Part shown: piece after piece, positions 60,838-64,000 of the stretch | Numbering within the stretch: position 1 is the stretch's first letter | How the letters are laid out: each line of letters starts with the position of its first letter | Source of the DNA: Opitutaceae bacterium | GTDB taxonomy: Bacteria; Verrucomicrobiota; Verrucomicrobiia; Opitutales; Opitutaceae | NCBI GenBank assembly: GCA_028284235.1 | Contig: JANQSC010000077.1 | Span: 1 to 64,000 of the forward strand | Direction: 5' to 3' | DNA length: 64,000 nucleotides | The notes under the pieces: generated by a model | Told to the model about the DNA's origin: nothing | Seen by the model: only the letters and a program-made list of their open reading frames with translations | The model's database searches: none | Made by a program: the position numbers and the translations under genes

Positions 60838-62583
60838 CTACAACCGACGCAACACTACTTCCTTTACTTCCATCGCTGCCTCTCCAGGAATATCCGTCAC
60901 CCGGATACGCGCCTTTGTTTCACCCCGCTTGAGCGTCACCTCTCCCAGCGAAATCGATTTCCAATCCTTGTTTTCGTACTTCACCGCTTCGCCATCCAGC
61001 AAAAAGGGCTGCGGATTCGCGGGCGGATCGAAGGCCTCCGTGATCGCGATCGGCAATCGCTTTCCTTGAAGTTCGAAATAAGCGTCCACTCCCAGATCGC
61101 TCTCAGGAATGCAGTACCGTAGAATCACCTCGAATCGGCCCGGATCGATCACTTCCACCTTCCATTCGGGAAACGCGTCCGTATTCGTCCAAAAACTGAT
61201 CCATTGGTGCGAAATTCCCGCCGGGAAATTGTAGTCGATTCCCTTGCCTTTGTACTCTCGAGGCAGCGTCGCATCTTGCCCTTCCAAGGCGACATCGGAA
61301 TACCCATTTTCCCGAAGAGGATACGGGGCACTCTCTCCTAGTGGAGGCATCGTCGCCAGCGTATCCAAAAATTGGTCGCGGAGTCCATTCAGCGCCTCGG
61401 GGTGTTCTCGAGCGAGATCGTCTCTTTGACGGACATCCGCGACAATGTCGTAAAGCTCCCATTTGCCCGACCGCATCACGGCAGACCATCGGTTAGTGTG
61501 CACCGCTGCTACCGATCGAACCCTCGATTCGCTCCCATGTGAAAACGAGATGTACGTCCGGTCCTCCCAAGGGATCTCCGGATTCTCGGCGAGCTTGGCA
61601 AAACTCTTCCCGTCCAAGGCCAATTCGCGTGTCCCTCCGAGGCCGCACCACTCCGCAAGCGTCGGAAGCAGATCGATGTGGGCTAGTGGATAGTCGACAG
61701 TGGAAGGCTCCAGCGTTCCCGACCAGCGAATGAAACAAGGGACACGCGTTCCGCCATCGTAGACGTGGCTTTTCTTTCCACGCAATCCAGCGTTGTACCG
61801 CCATGTGGCTGGACCGTTGTCGCTCATGAAAATAACGATGGTGTTTTCCGCCTGATCCGTGTTTTCAAGAAACTGAATCATTCGACCAATTTGCTCGTCG
61901 ATTACGTCGATCATCCCGAATATGACGGACTCCCATCGACCTACGCTCTTCTCGTAGTACGGTTTCCAATACGACTCTTCGACCAATCCGGGCGTGTGGG
62001 GGGCGTTGAACGGAACATAACAGAAAAACGGCTCATTCGCCTCCACCTGTTCGCCCATCCATTCGATCGCCGCGTCCGCCAGGATCTCCGTAATGTATCC
62101 GGAATAGTCTTTCAACTCTCCATTGTGATTGAGCTCCGGGTCGAAGTAGAGCTGGGACAATCCACCGAGCACTCCCAAGAACTCGTCGAACCCCTGTCCA
62201 TTGGGCGTTTCGGGAAACACCGAGCCATTGTGCCACTTCCCAAAGCACCCTGTCGCGTAACCGTTTTCCTGAAACAACTCGGCGAGCGTCACTTCCTCGG
62301 GATCCAACACTTCATCTCGCCGAGTGACACCGAACGCTCCCGTACGTAAATGGTAGCGTCCCGTCAACAAGCTCGCCCGCGTCGGCCCACAAACGGGGCT
62401 GACGTAGAAACGGTCCAGCCGAACGCCCTCCCGACCAATCCGATCCATAGCCGGCGTCTTCAGATGAGGACTTCCATGCAAGGACAAGTCTCCGTAGCCT
62501 TGGTCGTCTGTCAGAATCAGCAAGACATTCGGGCGGGCGGAGGCCATTTGGCTTAAAAGGACTCCTAACGCAAGAATCACCAT
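60838..62583 (-). CDS. Secreted type I sulfatase (arylsulfatase family)
   Basis: About 581 residues from the ATG at 62583, which opens a clean signal (MVILALGVLLSQMASA); the in-frame start at 62667 would run through a REP hairpin and is rejected. The N-terminus has the metal site LLILTDDQGYGDLSLHG. The modification motif is CGPTRASLLTGRY, whose Cys becomes formylglycine. Further motifs are FGKWHNG and IVIFMSDNGPATWRYN. After the catalytic domain, about 120 C-terminal residues (WISFWTNTDAFPEWKVEVID ...) form a beta-rich extra domain, possibly glycan-binding. It is expected to remove sulfate esters from a polysaccharide in the periplasm or outside. A formylglycine-generating enzyme is not in the window. 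Confidence 0.92.
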   Translation of the reverse strand: MVILALGVLLSQMASARPNVLLILTDDQGYGDLSLHGSPHLKTPAMDRIGREGVRLDRFYVSPVCGPTRASLLTGRYHLRTGAFGVTRRDEVLDPEEVTLAELFQENGYATGCFGKWHNGSVFPETPNGQGFDEFLGVLGGLSQLYFDPELNHNGELKDYSGYITEILADAAIEWMGEQVEANEPFFCYVPFNAPHTPGLVEESYWKPYYEKSVGRWESVIFGMIDVIDEQIGRMIQFLENTDQAENTIVIFMSDNGPATWRYNAGLRGKKSHVYDGGTRVPCFIRWSGTLEPSTVDYPLAHIDLLPTLAEWCGLGGTRELALDGKSFAKLAENPEIPWEDRTYISFSHGSESRVRSVAAVHTNRWSAVMRSGKWELYDIVADVRQRDDLAREHPEALNGLRDQFLDTLATMPPLGESAPYPLRENGYSDVALEGQDATLPREYKGKGIDYNFPAGISHQWISFWTNTDAFPEWKVEVIDPGRFEVILRYCIPESDLGVDAYFELQGKRLPIAITEAFDPPANPQPFLLDGEAVKYENKDWKSISLGEVTLKRGETKARIRVTDIPGEAAMEVKEVVLRRL

Positions 62584-62610
62584 CCGAATAGAGTTCTTCG
62601 CTCGTAAGAT

Positions 62611-62640
62611 TGTAGGGGCGTTGCTCGCGACGCCCCTACA
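62611..62640. repeat. Collapsed type-C REP palindrome
   Basis: A 30-bp near-palindrome with TGTAGGGGCG and CGCCCCTACA arms around TTGCTCGCGA, like one C-type doublet with the spacer lost. It lies 28 bp upstream of the sulfatase start. The stop of the malic enzyme gene is 45 bp away on the other side. Confidence 0.75.
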
Positions 62641-62684
62641 AGTAAAAAACTGTCCAATCCGAAACACGTTTATCCAATTGTCAA

Positions 62685-64000
62685 CTACATCGAAACCCGC
62701 GAATAGTCGCGGTATTGCGGCTCCCAGAAATTGTCGTCGATGGCCTGGTCCAAGGCCAACTCGCTACGATCGCGGGCCACGCCGTCCTCCATTGCCTGAC
62801 GTCCCACTCTCCGGGCAATCATCTTGCTAAGCCCTCGGATCGCATCCAGCGGCGGCAGCAGGCTTTGGCTCGGGTCATTCGACTTCTCGGTGCTGTCCGC
62901 CAATGCTTCGCTCGCGGCGATGAGCATGTTCTCGGTCACTCGGCGCGCTCGGCTAGCAATCACACCCAATCCGACGCCCGGGAAAATATAGCTGTTATTG
63001 CACTGGGCGATCGAATGGACCCGCCCTTTGTGTTCGACCGGAGCGAACGGACTTCCGGTAGCCACGATGGCGGCCCCGTCGGTCCAGTTGATAATGTCCT
63101 CGGGCGTGGCCTCCGCCAGCGAAGTTGGATTCGAGAGCGGAAAGACAATCGGCTCCTCCACATGTGTCGCCATCTCGCGGACAACGTCTTCCGTGAACAA
63201 CCCGAATTGCCCGGAAACGCCCACCAGCACCGTCGGGTGAACGTGTTGCATTACGCCCAGCAGGGACACCTGCCCATCCGCGTCTCGCCATGCGTCCACC
63301 TCTTCGCTCGGGCGGGCCAGCTCCATCTGAAAATCGCGCATTCCTTCCGCGTCCGTCGCCAAAAGTCCATTACGGTCCACCATGTAGATCCGCTGCTTGG
63401 CCTCCGCTTCGCTCAATCCGTCTCGACGCATGTGGGCGATCAGGTGCGACGCGATCCCGCACCCCGCCGAACCGGCGCCGGCAAAACAAACTTTCTGGTC
63501 CTGCAAGCGCTGGCCCTTCCGTTGGCAGGCGGCAATCAATGTGCCAGCGGTGACCGCGGCCGTTCCTTGAATGTCGTCGTTGAAACAGCAAAGCCGATCC
63601 CGATAGCGCCGCAGAAGCGGCATGGCCGTCGGCTGGGCGAAATCCTCGAACTGCAGCAGGGCATGGGGCCACACGTCCAGGACGCTTTCGATGAACCGAT
63701 CCACAAACTCGAAATACGCCTCGCCCGACACGCGCGGGGCCCGCTTGCCCATGTACATCGGATCTTCGACCAACTCCTCGTTGTTGCAGCCGACATCCAG
63801 CGTTATCGGCAGCGTGTGGGCAGGACTAATGCCTCCACAGGCTGAATACAACGCAAGCTTTCCAATCGGAATCCCCATTCCCCCGATTCCCTGGTCGCCC
63901 AGACCCAAAACGCGCTCCCCGTCGGTAACGACGATCACCTTGATATTCTGCTTGGTCGCGTTGCGGAGGATCCGGTCGATCTTCTCGCGGTCGTCGTAGG
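62685..64000 (-). CDS. maeA: NAD-dependent malic enzyme, 5' part outside window
   Basis: The reading frame is open to the right edge: the first visible codons read YDDREKIDRILRNATKQNIK and continue into VIVVTDGERVLGLGDQGIGG, so about 438 of the usual 540-565 residues are visible. Recognisable motifs are FEDFAQPTAMPLL, FNDDIQGTAAVTAGT, VCFAGAGSAGCGIA (NAD site), VFPLSNPTSLAEATPEDI, VATGSPFAPV and the end DDNFWEPQYRDYSRVSM. The order and wording match E. coli MaeA (SfcA) closely. It oxidises malate to pyruvate and CO2 in the cytoplasm. It has no evident functional link to the sulfatase that follows it on the same strand about 100 bp away. Confidence 0.93.
   Translation of the reverse strand, partial: YDDREKIDRILRNATKQNIKVIVVTDGERVLGLGDQGIGGMGIPIGKLALYSACGGISPAHTLPITLDVGCNNEELVEDPMYMGKRAPRVSGEAYFEFVDRFIESVLDVWPHALLQFEDFAQPTAMPLLRRYRDRLCCFNDDIQGTAAVTAGTLIAACQRKGQRLQDQKVCFAGAGSAGCGIASHLIAHMRRDGLSEAEAKQRIYMVDRNGLLATDAEGMRDFQMELARPSEEVDAWRDADGQVSLLGVMQHVHPTVLVGVSGQFGLFTEDVVREMATHVEEPIVFPLSNPTSLAEATPEDIINWTDGAAIVATGSPFAPVEHKGRVHSIAQCNNSYIFPGVGLGVIASRARRVTENMLIAASEALADSTEKSNDPSQSLLPPLDAIRGLSKMIARRVGRQAMEDGVARDRSELALDQAIDDNFWEPQYRDYSRVSM

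Noticed and set aside
62584..62667. N-terminal extension of the sulfatase
   Set aside because: The extension runs through a REP palindrome and would place 28 residues ahead of a good signal peptide.

Overview
The window looks like a chromosomal segment from a Gram-negative member of the Verrucomicrobia/Planctomycetes group, most likely an Opitutae-type verrucomicrobium (inference). The reasons are the families present: DUF1501, DUF1552, PSD1 (DUF1549/DUF1553) and DUF1592-type planctomycete cytochromes, STN-TonB receptors with ECF sigma/FecR pairs, a CxPxR sulfatase and many Tat or Sec signals. No rRNA, tRNA, CRISPR array, transposase or phage gene was seen. About 35 protein genes are supported, mostly secreted or envelope proteins.

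Layout. 1-18.5 kb (minus strand): a regulatory and uptake locus read right to left. It holds a free STN protein, ECF sigma factor, FecR, an STN-TonB receptor, a tandem paralogous receptor without STN, then two PSD1 + DUF1501 cytochrome/hydrolase pairs. 18.5-30 kb: a PQQ-like propeller, an HpcH/HpaI aldolase, an SSS symporter, a sialidase-like propeller and an esterase, then a DUF1552 + DUF1592 pair. 30-40.7 kb (minus): a second ECF/FecR/STN/STN-receptor locus followed by a GH28-like beta-helix protein, a large TIM-barrel glycosidase-like protein and a mandelate racemase-family enzyme. 41-42.7 kb: an endonuclease/exonuclease/phosphatase-family gene between two direct copies of a long hairpin-rich repeat. 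42.8-54.5 kb (minus): a third ECF/FecR/STN-receptor locus feeding a duplicated jelly-roll protein and a 1255-residue beta-helix protein. 54.6-64 kb: a hypothetical secreted protein, a second DUF1552 + DUF1592 pair, an SDR, a sulfatase and the start-less 3' part of NAD-malic enzyme.

How it works together (inference): three cell-surface signalling systems, each sensing a substrate through a TonB receptor with an N-terminal STN domain, control secreted enzymes for complex, probably sulfated or uronate-rich, glycans. Monomers would enter through the receptors and the SSS symporter and be handled by the racemase-family enzyme and aldolase.

The most interesting non-coding content is of two kinds. 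First, GTAG-headed REP doublets (REPIN-like) occur in A and B half-types in all four combinations. One sits exactly on the axis of a 98-bp-arm inverted duplication of a DUF1501 3' end, one forms the 5' coding end of a DUF1592 gene, and one supplies the stop codon of an esterase. Second, a dispersed, modular, hairpin-chain element of about 260-490 bp occurs four times. Its stems vary in sequence while pairing is kept, and two direct copies flank one gene. I do not recognise this element. Free STN proteins next to STN-fused receptors, and internal second signal peptides inside two receptors, suggest that STN-receptor fusions were built from separate genes.
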